Made by a program: the position numbers and the translations under genes. Positions 16,388 through 24,068 of a stretch of 64,000 bases of DNA are shown one piece after another. Numbering within the stretch: position 1 is the first letter of the stretch; every line of letters starts with the position of its first letter. The notes under the pieces were generated by a model. It saw nothing but the letters and a program-made list of their open reading frames with translations, was not told where the DNA came from and did no database searches. Origin of the DNA: Calothrix sp. PCC 7103 (GTDB lineage: Bacteria > Cyanobacteriota > Cyanobacteriia > Cyanobacteriales > Nostocaceae); NCBI RefSeq assembly GCF_000331305.1, contig NZ_KB217480.1, forward strand, positions 112,864-176,863, read 5' to 3'.

Positions 16388-18694
16388 ATGACACAACCTA
16401 GTGAAAACAAACAAAAGAAGAAAATTACTGTAATAGCCTCTTTGCAGGGCGTGGAGAAAGCAGAAAAAGCTTTGGTCAGGCTAGGATTTGAGTCAAAAGC
16501 TAACTTTGCAGCATCTAAACTTTTGGCTCGCAGTACTGTGACAAAATTTTTTAAACTTCAGCCCCTTCAGCCTAATTCTTTTAAGAGAATCTGTGAGGCA
16601 CTGACTTTGAATTGGAAAGAAATTGCAAATAAGATAATAAAAGAAGTACCAGAGCAGCTAGAAATAGAGAATTACAATACCTCAATCATATTGAAGGAGG
16701 AGCAAGTGCAAACAATTAAAGAAATTAGTCGTCAAGTGACTATTATAGATAAAAACAACAGCAAAGAAACAATTGTGATTACTTTAGAGGGTGATATAAA
16801 TTCAGTCAAAAATTTGAAATTTATCGAGTTAATTTTGCGGCGTTATTCGGGAGATACTATAACTATTACTGATATTAAAGAAGGCAGTATCAAATTATTT
16901 ATAGAAGGCTCTCAAAAAGATATTAACAAGCTTATATTTCGTATTAGAAGGGGAGAATTAAGAGAAATAAATGATTTTCCTGTTGAGAATATTAATATTT
17001 TGAGCGATATTTCGGATGATGAAAGTAACGAACTTGATGATGAAAGTAACGAACTCGATGATAAATGGCGTGTAGTTCAAGAGATTGTTGAAGAGCCAGT
17101 TAAGGGACGAAATCTAAGTGATGCTGACCTAAGTGATGCTGACCTAAGCGGTGCCAACCTAAGTGATGCTGACTTAAGCGGTGGTAACCTAAGTGGTACT
17201 GACTTAAGTGGTGCTGACCTAAGCGGTGCCAACTTAAGTAATGCTGACTTGAGTGATGTTAACCTAAGTGGAACCAGCTTAACGGAAGCAAATTTGAGTA
17301 ATGCCAACCTAAGCGGTGTTAATCTAAAGGGTGTTAACCTGAGCGGCGTTAACTTAAGCAGTGTTAACCTAAACGAGTTCGACCTGAGTGCGACCAACCT
17401 AAGTGGTGCCAACCTAAGTGATGCCAACCTAAGTGGTGTTAATCTGCGTGGTGTTAATCTGCGTGGTGCTAATCTGCGTGGTGCTGTCCTTAGTCGCACC
17501 CGGTTTTTTAGTACCAACCTGAGAAATTTCAACCTGAGAGATGCTGACTTGAGTAATGCTGACTTGAGTAATACTGACTTGAGCAATGCTGACCTCAGTT
17601 GTACCCGACTTTTTAATACCAACCTGGGAGGTGCTAACCTGATGGGTGTCAACCTTTCAGGTGTTAACCTGAAAGGTTTCAACATAAGGGGTGCTGACTT
17701 GGGCAATGCTGACTTGGGCAATGCTGACTTGAGTAATGCTGACTTAAGGGGTGCTAACTTGAGTAATACTAACTTAAGGGGTGCTAATTTAAGGGGTGCT
17801 AACTTAAAGGGTGCTAAATTGAGCAATGCTGACTTGAATAATGCTGACTTGAGTAATGCTGACTTGGGCAATGCTGACTTGGGCAATGCTGACCTCAGTC
17901 GTACCCGACTTTTTAATAACAACCTGGAAGGTGCTAACTTGGGCGGTACCAAACTTTCAGGTTTTAACCTGAAGGGTGCTAACATGAAGGGTGCTGACTT
18001 AAAGGGTGCTGACTTGAGCAATACTGACTTGAGCAATGCTGACCTCAGCCTCACTTTGATTTTTAATACCAACTTATCAGGCGCCAACTTGAGTAATGCT
18101 ATCTTTAATGATGCTAACCTAATTAACCCTAACTCGATTGATGCCAGCTCGGAGTATATCAACCTGAAGGGTGCCAACCTAACCGGTGCAAGCCTGAAGG
18201 GTATAAACTTAAGACTTCTATCAATTGATTCTTCAACAATACTTGAAAATAAGTGGCATATAGTTCTGGAAAGTCTTTCTTATGGAGCCGAGGGACGAGA
18301 TCTTAGTCGTGCCGATTTAAGTGGTATCAATCTGAGGAATGCCGACCTCAGACGTACCAACCTCATAGAAGCTAACCTGTCTAGTGCGAACCTTATAGAA
18401 ACCATTCTAATAGAAGCTAATCTCAGTCGTGCCGATTTGAGTAATGCCATGTTAATAGAAGCTAACTTGAGTGGCGCCAACTTGAGTCATGCTAACCTAA
18501 ATCGTACTTATCTCATAGATGCAAACCTAAGTGGTGCAGACCTAAGTGGTGCAAACCTGAGTCATGCTAACCTTATTGATACCAATCTCAGTGGTGCAAA
18601 AGTCATAAACACTCGATTTAGAAATAACGAGGGAATTTCAGAAACCCTAAAATTCGAGCTAATCCAGAGAGGTGCAATCTTTGAAGATAAGTAA
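16388..18694 (+). CDS. HTH - TRADD-N-like - pentapeptide repeat protein
   Basis: 768 residues. An N-terminal HTH-like module (about 15-75: GVEKAEKALVRLGFESKANF, then LLARSTVTKFF) is the same type as in the EAD1 gene at 1923. Residues about 115-205 (ETIVITLEGDINSVKNLKFI, then TITITDIKEGSIKLFIEGSQ, then LRRGEL-like) resemble the TRADD-N death-fold-associated domain. The rest, about 235-768, is a pentapeptide-repeat beta-helix (A(D/N)LS-x) in two blocks. Each block is preceded by a similar cap (KWRVVQEIVEEPVKGRNLS at about 222-243 and KWHIVLESLSYGAEGRDLS at about 622-642). It is divergent from the two-TM gene. I infer a sensor/scaffold of a death-type system; the ligand is unknown. Confidence 0.75.
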   Translation: MTQPSENKQKKKITVIASLQGVEKAEKALVRLGFESKANFAASKLLARSTVTKFFKLQPLQPNSFKRICEALTLNWKEIANKIIKEVPEQLEIENYNTSIILKEEQVQTIKEISRQVTIIDKNNSKETIVITLEGDINSVKNLKFIELILRRYSGDTITITDIKEGSIKLFIEGSQKDINKLIFRIRRGELREINDFPVENINILSDISDDESNELDDESNELDDKWRVVQEIVEEPVKGRNLSDADLSDADLSGANLSDADLSGGNLSGTDLSGADLSGANLSNADLSDVNLSGTSLTEANLSNANLSGVNLKGVNLSGVNLSSVNLNEFDLSATNLSGANLSDANLSGVNLRGVNLRGANLRGAVLSRTRFFSTNLRNFNLRDADLSNADLSNTDLSNADLSCTRLFNTNLGGANLMGVNLSGVNLKGFNIRGADLGNADLGNADLSNADLRGANLSNTNLRGANLRGANLKGAKLSNADLNNADLSNADLGNADLGNADLSRTRLFNNNLEGANLGGTKLSGFNLKGANMKGADLKGADLSNTDLSNADLSLTLIFNTNLSGANLSNAIFNDANLINPNSIDASSEYINLKGANLTGASLKGINLRLLSIDSSTILENKWHIVLESLSYGAEGRDLSRADLSGINLRNADLRRTNLIEANLSSANLIETILIEANLSRADLSNAMLIEANLSGANLSHANLNRTYLIDANLSGADLSGANLSHANLIDTNLSGAKVINTRFRNNEGISETLKFELIQRGAIFEDK

Positions 18695-18796
18695 GTCGGC
18701 GCGAACCCGTAAAATATCTTAAATAGTTGGTTTCACTATCAAAATACACAAGCGTGCTTGCTTTTAAAGTAAATGTATAAAAAGTTTATGTTGGTA

Positions 18797-19003
18797 TCAC
18801 GTCGCTTCGTCTTGAGGTTGTACTATTTCAAGCGTTAGTATCTTATTTGGTTTATCGGCAACTAAGCGCATAATATCCAGCCAAAAGGAACCAATGATAG
18901 TTTCGGCAAGGTCATCACGCTGTTGTTGGCGCCGACGAAGTTCTTCGGGTGGTATTGGTTTACGGGGTAGGTTAGTACGTCGCGGTTGTGATAGTTGTGT
19001 CAT
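18797..19003 (-). CDS. Small hypothetical protein
   Basis: The 68-residue protein begins MTQLSQPRRTNLPRKPIPPE. A basic, proline-rich N-terminus is followed by a glutamine-arginine helix (ELRRRQQQRDDLAETIIGSF) and WLDIMRLVADKP. No family is recognised. The frame is well formed, but the ribosome site is weak. It is a minus-strand gene separate from its neighbours. Confidence 0.45.
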   Translation of the reverse strand: MTQLSQPRRTNLPRKPIPPEELRRRQQQRDDLAETIIGSFWLDIMRLVADKPNKILTLEIVQPQDEAT

Positions 19004-19077
19004 GACTATATTTATTAGTGAGTGATGTTATTTTATTATGGCGCCGTCTATAGCGACTGAGAGAATAAACATAAATC

Positions 19078-19110
19078 AAAACCCCGACTCTTAATTTAAG
19101 TCAGGGTTTT
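19078..19110 (-). terminator. Terminator downstream of the peptidoglycan-binding gene
   Basis: AAAACCCCGACT (19078-19089) and AGTCAGGGTTTT (19099-19110) form a 12-bp stem with one mismatch. T-runs at both ends let it work in either direction. It lies 60 bp after the stop of the minus-strand gene at 19171. Confidence 0.65.
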
Positions 19111-19170
19111 TAGGATTTAAGTTAATATTTAAAACAGAATTTATAAGTATTTTGAAGCGGAAGTTGTTAA

Positions 19171-19455
19171 TTATGCGGTAATAACCATGCACATACCTAA
19201 AGCTTCCCATGTCAGAGGACCAACTATTCCATCTACAGGGAATGAGGGGTCTTCGCTTCTGCTTTGAAAGTCTTTAACTGCATCTTCTGTCTTTTTACCA
19301 AAGAAACCATCAGCTTTTAATGAAGTAAAACCATAATGTTGTAAGCGTTTTTGTAAGACTTTTACAGCTTCTAAGGGTGATTTTTGTTTGTCATCACGGC
19401 GTAAAATTGGCATTCTGTGGCAGGGGGTAAGTTGTTCTCTATCTAATGCTTGCAT
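19171..19455 (-). CDS. Peptidoglycan-binding domain (PG_binding_1) protein
   Basis: The 94-residue protein consists of a short N-terminal segment and one PG_binding_1 domain (about 28-88): VKVLQKRLQHYGFTSLKADG, then FFGKKTEDAVKDFQ, then DGIVGPLTWEALG. The G-x-FG-x-x-T and DG-x-VGP-x-TW motifs are those of the three-helix peptidoglycan-binding fold. There is no signal peptide and no catalytic domain, so either export is non-classical or the protein is a fragment of a larger hydrolase. It is on the minus strand, downstream of an hsp20 gene. Confidence 0.8.
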   Translation of the reverse strand: MQALDREQLTPCHRMPILRRDDKQKSPLEAVKVLQKRLQHYGFTSLKADGFFGKKTEDAVKDFQSRSEDPSFPVDGIVGPLTWEALGMCMVITA

Positions 19456-19660
19456 TTCTGTAACTCCTAATATTTCTGTGGTTGAATTTACTGATGGTTT
19501 TAGATACCGAAGTGTTTTACAAAATTCCAGATTTTCATGAAAATTTGTTGGAAATGCTTACTGTGTAAGGGTTTTTGGTGGAGTTGGCGCCTACAAAACG
19601 ATGTTACCTGTGTTGTCAACATAGTAACTATGTACGTAAATATAGAAACTATATATAAAC

Positions 19661-19692
19661 AAAAAGCCCAGCCTCTACTTGAGAGACCAGGC
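19661..19692 (-). terminator. hsp20 terminator, copy 1
   Basis: On the minus strand, GCCTGGTCTCT and AGAGGCTGGGC form an 11-bp stem (with G-U pairs), followed by TTTTTG. It lies 36 bp beyond the hsp20 stop and is duplicated at 25286-25317. Confidence 0.75.
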
Positions 19693-19727
19693 GCCAAATG
19701 TCACTTTTTAACCAATTGCCGGATTAA

Positions 19728-20156
19728 TTACGCTGTTGCTTCCCCAAGGTTTACTTTGACTACCTTGTTCTTTTCAGCTTCGCTCTTAGGTAATGTCAAG
19801 TTTAAAATACCGTCTTTGTATTCTGCTGTTACGGCAGTATTTTGAATACGCGCGCGTAGGGGAATTACACGTTGGAACTTGCCGTAGTAAAATTCTGTTC
19901 TGGTTCTACCGTTATTGTCAGTCTTGGTTTCTGTCTTACGTTCCGCAACTACCTTAACTGTGTTTTCGGTAACTTCGATGTCTACGTCTTTGGCATCAAC
20001 ACCAGGAAGTTCTAATTTAAGATGTACTGCTTCGTCGGTTTCGTGCATCTCAGCAGCAGGAGTTCTAAATGTAGGCGCCTGCATGTCCTGAAATAATGAA
20101 TCTAGTTGGCGAGTAACTGCGTTCATTTCTTCCCAAGGGTTATAACGTGCTAACAT
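19728..20156 (-). CDS. hsp20: Hsp20 (alpha-crystallin family) small heat-shock protein, copy 1
   Basis: ATP-independent holdase chaperone. 142 residues from the ATG at 20156 (MLARYNPWEEMN), chosen because AAGGAG lies 8 bp upstream; a longer upstream frame is spurious. N-terminal arm about 1-35, alpha-crystallin domain about 38-130 (LKLELPGVDAKDVDIEVTEN, then FYYGKFQRVIPL, then AEYKDGILNLTLPK with the conserved G-I-L), short C-terminal extension without an obvious I-x-I. A nearly identical gene is at 25353. It is followed by its own terminator and preceded by the conserved promoter, so it is monocistronic. Confidence 0.93.
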   Translation of the reverse strand: MLARYNPWEEMNAVTRQLDSLFQDMQAPTFRTPAAEMHETDEAVHLKLELPGVDAKDVDIEVTENTVKVVAERKTETKTDNNGRTRTEFYYGKFQRVIPLRARIQNTAVTAEYKDGILNLTLPKSEAEKNKVVKVNLGEATA

Positions 20157-20217
20157 TTTGGTTCGCTCCTTTTCAAGTAAGTATCGATTAATTCGTTCTG
20201 TATATCGTTTCATATGT

Positions 20218-20248
20218 TCTTATAGTAATAAAGCTTGAAACGGTTGCA
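20218..20248 (-). promoter_or_regulatory. Promoter of hsp20 copy 1
   Basis: On the minus strand, TTGCAA is followed after 17 bp by ACTATA (or 18 bp by CTATAA), a good -35/-10 pair. The spacer and about 60 bp upstream are conserved in front of the second hsp20 gene. CGTTTCAA within the spacer is a candidate regulatory half-site. Confidence 0.55.
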
Positions 20249-20347
20249 AATACGGCTTATATCACTTTTATATTAATGAAAACCGAACAGATATTTAGAG
20301 GTTATGTTAATACGAATAATCTTGGTACGGTAAACCTAACCCCCTAA

Positions 20348-20418
20348 CCCCCTTCCCTACCAGGGAAGGGGGAAAAATACTCCCCTCTCCTCGTAGGTTC
20401 CGGGGTTGGGGGAGAGGT
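20348..20418. repeat. Paired C-rich/G-rich intergenic hairpins
   Basis: CCCCCTTCCCT (20348-20358) pairs perfectly with AGGGAAGGGGG (20362-20372). A second related arm pair (CCCCTCTCC ... GGGGGAGAGG) follows to 20418. Such repeats are common between genes in cyanobacteria; no coding content. Confidence 0.55.
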
Positions 20419-20561
20419 TATTCTATATTACTGGCGCCACATGTGAACCTATAACAAGCAAGTAACATGTTAAAAGTCTGTTTATTAAAAATGTTTTTAA
20501 ACTGAATTTTCAGAGACAAAATGTTTTAATATTAATATATGTATAAACAGCGGTGATAATT

Positions 20562-20879
20562 ATGACAGAAACAAAGCCAACCCGCACAGCTAGAAGAGGA
20601 AGAATATTCCCTGAAATTCAATGGACTCCTGAACAACAAGCACAATGGAGAACTGAGCGTGAGGAAATTCGCAAACGCTGTCAAGTTATTTTTGACCGTG
20701 TGAAGCCAGAGTTAATGCAAACTCACTACAATTGGTACATCACAATTGAACCATTGAGCGGTGAATATTTTATTGATAAGGATGAAATGGCTGGAGCATT
20801 AAAAGCGCATGAAAAATATCCTTCTTGCAAGTTACATACTTTCCGCATCAATGAAACCGGAGTTTGTGGGACTATATGA
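20562..20879 (+). CDS. Small partner of the aspartic protease, module copy 3
   Basis: The 105-residue protein, from the ATG at 20562 (MTETKPTRTARRGRIFPEIQ), is closely similar to the one at 4364. It has the same basic N-terminus, charged helix (EQQAQWRTEREEIRKRCQVI), core NWYITIEPLSGEYFIDKDEM and end RINETGVCGTI. The stop overlaps the protease ATG by 4 bp. Copies 2 and 3 are closer to each other than to copy 1. It is a plus-strand two-gene operon. Confidence 0.72.
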   Translation: MTETKPTRTARRGRIFPEIQWTPEQQAQWRTEREEIRKRCQVIFDRVKPELMQTHYNWYITIEPLSGEYFIDKDEMAGALKAHEKYPSCKLHTFRINETGVCGTI

Positions 20880-21238
20880 TAACTGGATTTTTTGGTGTAG
20901 AGGATGCTTTATTTTTTGAGATTGATTTATTAGCATCTAAAAATTTAGAATTACCAATTGATGCGCTTTTTGATACTGGTTTTTCTGGCTACTTAGCTAT
21001 TAATAATCAAGATATAGATGGATTTAGTTGGACATATATAAAACAGCAGGAGATGTTTACTGCGAGAGGGGAAGCAGTATTTGACTTATATTTAGGTAAA
21101 GTACGAATTGATTCTCAAGAATTTCAAATACCTGTGCATGTTGGACAAGGTTTAACAGAAGTTTTACTCGGTCGTCAATGGCTTACAACTCGACGACTTG
21201 TTGTTGATATGCCTTCTGGAGTGTTGACGCTGGGATAA
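20876..21238 (+). CDS. Retropepsin-like aspartic protease, module copy 3
   Basis: The ATG at 20876 overlaps the upstream TGA. 120 residues; DTG at 33-35 (ALFDTGFSGYL) and the C-terminal element EVLLGRQWLTTRRLVVDMPS. A conserved G-x-F-G start (MITGFFGVEDALFFEIDLLA) is shared with the other copies. The family is a single-domain clan AA protease needing dimerisation. All three modules keep the DTG aspartate, so activity is probably under selection. Confidence 0.75.
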   Translation: MITGFFGVEDALFFEIDLLASKNLELPIDALFDTGFSGYLAINNQDIDGFSWTYIKQQEMFTARGEAVFDLYLGKVRIDSQEFQIPVHVGQGLTEVLLGRQWLTTRRLVVDMPSGVLTLG

Positions 21239-21247
21239 TAATACTCC

Positions 21248-21853
21248 TTACCAAATCGTACTCAACTCCAATACAAACCCAGGTAAAACACCTTCCCCGC
21301 TTAACGTGCTAGGATTATCTAACTCTTCCACCGCAGTATTAGGACGATAAATATAAACTTTGCGGTTAACTCTATCAATTAACCAGCCTAATAAAGCACC
21401 ATTTGTTATATACTCTTCCATCTTCTCTTTTAAAGTTTTTAAAACATCCGAGTCAGAACGTAATTCAATTACAAAGTCTGGACAAATAGGGGCAAACTTT
21501 TTACGCAATGCTGTTGGTATTGCTTCCCAACGTGTCTTTTTTATCCATGCTGCATCAGGGGAACGCACGGCGCCTGATGGTAATGTAAACCCACCACTGG
21601 AACCAAACCCCACACCTGTATTATCTTGTTTTACCCATATACCTAACTCTACGATTAAATCAAAATTACGTTGGTCGGTTTCTGAACCCGTGGGAGACAT
21701 AAATATAACTTCTCCAGTTGCGCTGCGTTCGATATGGTAATTTTTATTAAGCTGACAAAAATCATAAAATTGGTCATCTGTCAGCGACACAATTGGATGA
21801 AATTGTACCACCATTGGGTTAATTTCTGTTATAACTGGAAGTTGTGCGGTCAT
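21248..21853 (-). CDS. Uma2 family endonuclease
   Basis: The intact 201-residue protein has FYDFCQLNKNYHIERSATGE, VIFMSPTG (the Uma2 signature), then FTLPSGAVRSPDAAW (catalytic-type SPD), CPDFVIELRSDSD (E-L-R-S, second acidic strand) and LLGWLIDRVNRKVYIYRP. It has the PD-(D/E)XK restriction-endonuclease-like fold. The biological role of Uma2 proteins in cyanobacteria is unknown; they are often linked to mobile DNA. It is convergent with the aspartic protease gene, only 9 bp away. Confidence 0.85.
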   Translation of the reverse strand: MTAQLPVITEINPMVVQFHPIVSLTDDQFYDFCQLNKNYHIERSATGEVIFMSPTGSETDQRNFDLIVELGIWVKQDNTGVGFGSSGGFTLPSGAVRSPDAAWIKKTRWEAIPTALRKKFAPICPDFVIELRSDSDVLKTLKEKMEEYITNGALLGWLIDRVNRKVYIYRPNTAVEELDNPSTLSGEGVLPGFVLELSTIW

Positions 21854-21897
21854 ATATCTCCATTCCCAACTTTTTGATATTATTGCTCAGTTTACCT

Positions 21898-21978
21898 CTA
21901 TTCTAATAAAGCTTCTGTCTCCGCTTCGGTTTCCTCATCACCTTCTAACAGCAACATTAACGCTTGCATCTCATCCAT
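21898..21978 (-). CDS. Possible short acidic protein or gene tail
   Basis: A 26-codon frame, MDEMQALMLLLEGDEETEAE and then TEALLE, is also open upstream of its ATG, so it is more likely the acidic C-terminus of a lost gene than a complete peptide. No family was recognised. The rest of 21979-22108 shows nothing. Confidence 0.25.
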   Translation of the reverse strand: MDEMQALMLLLEGDEETEAETEALLE

Positions 21979-22108
21979 TATAGAAGACGACGTTTTAAAG
22001 GTAACTGTCGTCAAAGTAAAACATCGGAGCGAAGTTTATAAAGATGATGGTTAAAAATTGCACGGAGAAAGCTACATTGGCGCCACTCGGAACAAGCTAG
22101 TAACATCT

Positions 22109-22359
22109 ATGACAACTAACCTACCTATAAAGTTAGAACATTTACCCAAGATTTTACCCTTAGACGGCGCCGTTCGTATTGAGTTAGTTGAAGGTACACC
22201 AATTAGCGCCGCGCTTCTGCTACTGTAATAGAACGCATTGAAACATTAATGGCACGTAGTTATGAGTCGTCACTGACTCTTGATGAAGAAAGCGAATTAG
22301 ATGGGTATGGGGAATTAGACGACTATTTAAGCTTGGTTAACCGTATAATGCGCGCGTGA
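22109..22359 (+). pseudogene. Small antitoxin-like protein, frameshifted
   Basis: The first frame gives MTTNLPIKLEHLPKILPLDG and AVRIELVEGTPI, then is lost. The other frame continues ASATVIERIETLMARSYESS and LTLDEESELDGYGELDDYLS, then LVNRIMRA and a stop. Together they match a small cyanobacterial family (VEG-x-P..RAS..V..RIE, then E-x-D-x-YGELDDYLSLVNR) that is often encoded before small nucleases, antitoxin-like by context. The shift lies at about 22200-22215, beside GCGCCGCGC. No toxin gene directly follows. Confidence 0.55.
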
Positions 22360-22408
22360 CTTATGACGGCGCCAACATCGCTGTTATATAATTAATTAAA
22401 AAAATTCT

Positions 22409-23302
22409 ATGTCAGACAATCAAGAAAAACGGGTGCTTCCACCAATAGTCAAACCTAAAAAGAGTATAGAAATTACCCCTCCTGTAGAACTTACAGAAAA
22501 AAATTCTGACAAACCTGCTTCAGAATTGTTGTTTACAGCAGTAGGTATAATTTCAGGTGCAGTGGAGTTCGTAGAAGATACAAGGTCTGCCACCGTCACA
22601 CTTAGTGGCAATAAATACCCATTATTCTACATACCCAATAATAAAGGCTCAGTAGCTTTTGACGCGCTAAAAAAGAATATAGCTTCGACTGGAAATAATA
22701 ATTATCGTTTAATAGTTTATCCCAAAGTAATACACTTCCCAGGACGAGATAAACCCCATCAAATAGGATTCCAGCTTGTAGCTTTTGACTCAGGGAATAA
22801 TGAAGGGATGTATGGGGAATTAAAAGACCTTCAATTTAAACTTAGTGGTATATGGCAATTTATCCCTGTGTGCCAAACTCCTTGTATTTCTGTCTTCAAA
22901 AACTTCACAGAGCAAAGATTAGAATATATCAAAAAGTCAGATATTACTAAACGGGTTAAGTTCATGAAAGCAAGTCACATTCCTTTATTTTGGAAGGATG
23001 CACTTGTACCACCTTTTAGATTTAATCCCAAGGCGCCAAAAGAAGAGCAGGGACGACCATACTTTGTTTCTATAATAGCTAAGTTCCTTCCTTACAAAAA
23101 TGCATTTGGCTTCGAGTCACTTGCTCAGATGCCATTACAAGAGGCGCCGAAGTTTCTCAAAGCTAGTAAGAAAATGAAAGCTGAAGCACTCTCACTGCGT
23201 AAAGGAGAAGTGGCGCCGAAGAAGGAAGAGACGAAAGAAAATACTCAAGAAGGTAATAAGTTTACTATGCCTGTTAAACGTAACAAGGCAGATTGTAATT
23301 GA
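22409..23302 (+). CDS. Conserved cyanobacterial accessory protein, unknown function
   Basis: 297 residues. A disordered charged N-terminus (about 1-35) is followed by a beta-rich domain (LLFTAVGIISGAVEFVED, ATVTLSGNKYPLFYIPN, YRLIVYPKVIHFPGRDKPHQ) and a second conserved block (LSGIWQFIPVCQTPCISVFK, NFTEQRLEYIKKSD, KFMKASHIPLFWKD, PFRFNPKAPKEEQGRPYFVS). The C-terminal about 50 residues are K/E-rich. I have an impression of a family found on cyanobacterial plasmids, but no function. The N-terminal half could be an OB-like fold (inference). It is an independent gene, 97 bp before darT. Confidence 0.65.
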   Translation: MSDNQEKRVLPPIVKPKKSIEITPPVELTEKNSDKPASELLFTAVGIISGAVEFVEDTRSATVTLSGNKYPLFYIPNNKGSVAFDALKKNIASTGNNNYRLIVYPKVIHFPGRDKPHQIGFQLVAFDSGNNEGMYGELKDLQFKLSGIWQFIPVCQTPCISVFKNFTEQRLEYIKKSDITKRVKFMKASHIPLFWKDALVPPFRFNPKAPKEEQGRPYFVSIIAKFLPYKNAFGFESLAQMPLQEAPKFLKASKKMKAEALSLRKGEVAPKKEETKENTQEGNKFTMPVKRNKADCN

Positions 23303-23399
23303 TGGTGGTATGTGGGCGCCGACTTTAAACTTACGAGCAGTTGGTAATATACGAATCAGTACTATACTTCAAAAAGTAAGAGCGCGCTTTTAATTTCAC

Positions 23400-24050
23400 A
23401 TGGCATCAGTTCCCCCTAGCCCTAAAATTTATCACATCACCCATGTAGACAATTTGCCTTCAGTAGCAGCGAGTATGGAGCTAGTTTCGGATGCGAGACG
23501 TGTTGCCAGTGGACTAAATAGTTCGTTAGTAGGAATGTCTACCATTAAGCGGCGCCGACTAGAAGAAATAGAAGTTTCATGTCATCCAGGGACTAAAGTT
23601 GGGCAGTATGTGCCATTTTACTTCTGTCCACGTTCAATTATGCTCTTTATTTTGTATAAAAGAAATCATCCAGAATTGACTTACTTTGGCGGACAAGAGC
23701 CTATTGTACATCTCGAAGCCGATTTTCATGCAGCCGTAAATTGGGCAAATACAACAGGAGTGCGCTGGGCTTTTAGTAACGGGAACGCAGGTGCTTACAT
23801 AACCAACTTTTATAAACAAGCAGCAGATATCATCCACCTTGATTGGTCTGCCATACAATCAACTGATTTTCGTGACCCCAAAGTCAAAGAAGGTAAACAA
23901 GCGGAGTTCTTAATGTTTGATATCTTCCCGTGGACACTTGTCGATAAAATAGGGACAATTAACAATACAATGGAACTAAGGGTTCAGGCAACTTTAGCAA
24001 ACGCTGGGCATCAACCCCAAATTGTTGTAGAGCCTACTTGGTATTTTTGA
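23400..24050 (+). CDS. darT: DarT, DNA ADP-ribosyltransferase toxin
   Basis: DarT modifies single-stranded DNA bases with ADP-ribose from NAD+, blocking replication; DarTG systems act as toxin-antitoxin and anti-phage modules. The 216-residue protein has the NAD-binding start IYHITHVDNLPSV (about 10-22), basic RRRLEEIEV (51-59), CHPGTKVGQYVPFYFCPRS (61-79) and GGQEPIVHLE (97-106). The catalytic ARTT segment VKEGKQAEFL has the presumed catalytic glutamate at 169. Length and motifs are complete. It is followed 18 bp downstream by darG, the canonical order. Confidence 0.93.
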   Translation: MASVPPSPKIYHITHVDNLPSVAASMELVSDARRVASGLNSSLVGMSTIKRRRLEEIEVSCHPGTKVGQYVPFYFCPRSIMLFILYKRNHPELTYFGGQEPIVHLEADFHAAVNWANTTGVRWAFSNGNAGAYITNFYKQAADIIHLDWSAIQSTDFRDPKVKEGKQAEFLMFDIFPWTLVDKIGTINNTMELRVQATLANAGHQPQIVVEPTWYF

Positions 24051-24068
24051 GTGGAGATGCAATAGCCC

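Noticed and set aside
17077-18177. 366-codon minus-strand open frame rich in L, K, A and P
   Set aside because: It is the mirror of the pentapeptide-repeat coding sequence; repeated codons keep the antisense frame open. No ribosome site or family features.
19500-19697. 65-codon minus-strand frame beside the hsp20 terminator
   Set aside because: It overlaps the terminator, lacks a ribosome site, and its sequence (many H, Q, F) matches nothing.
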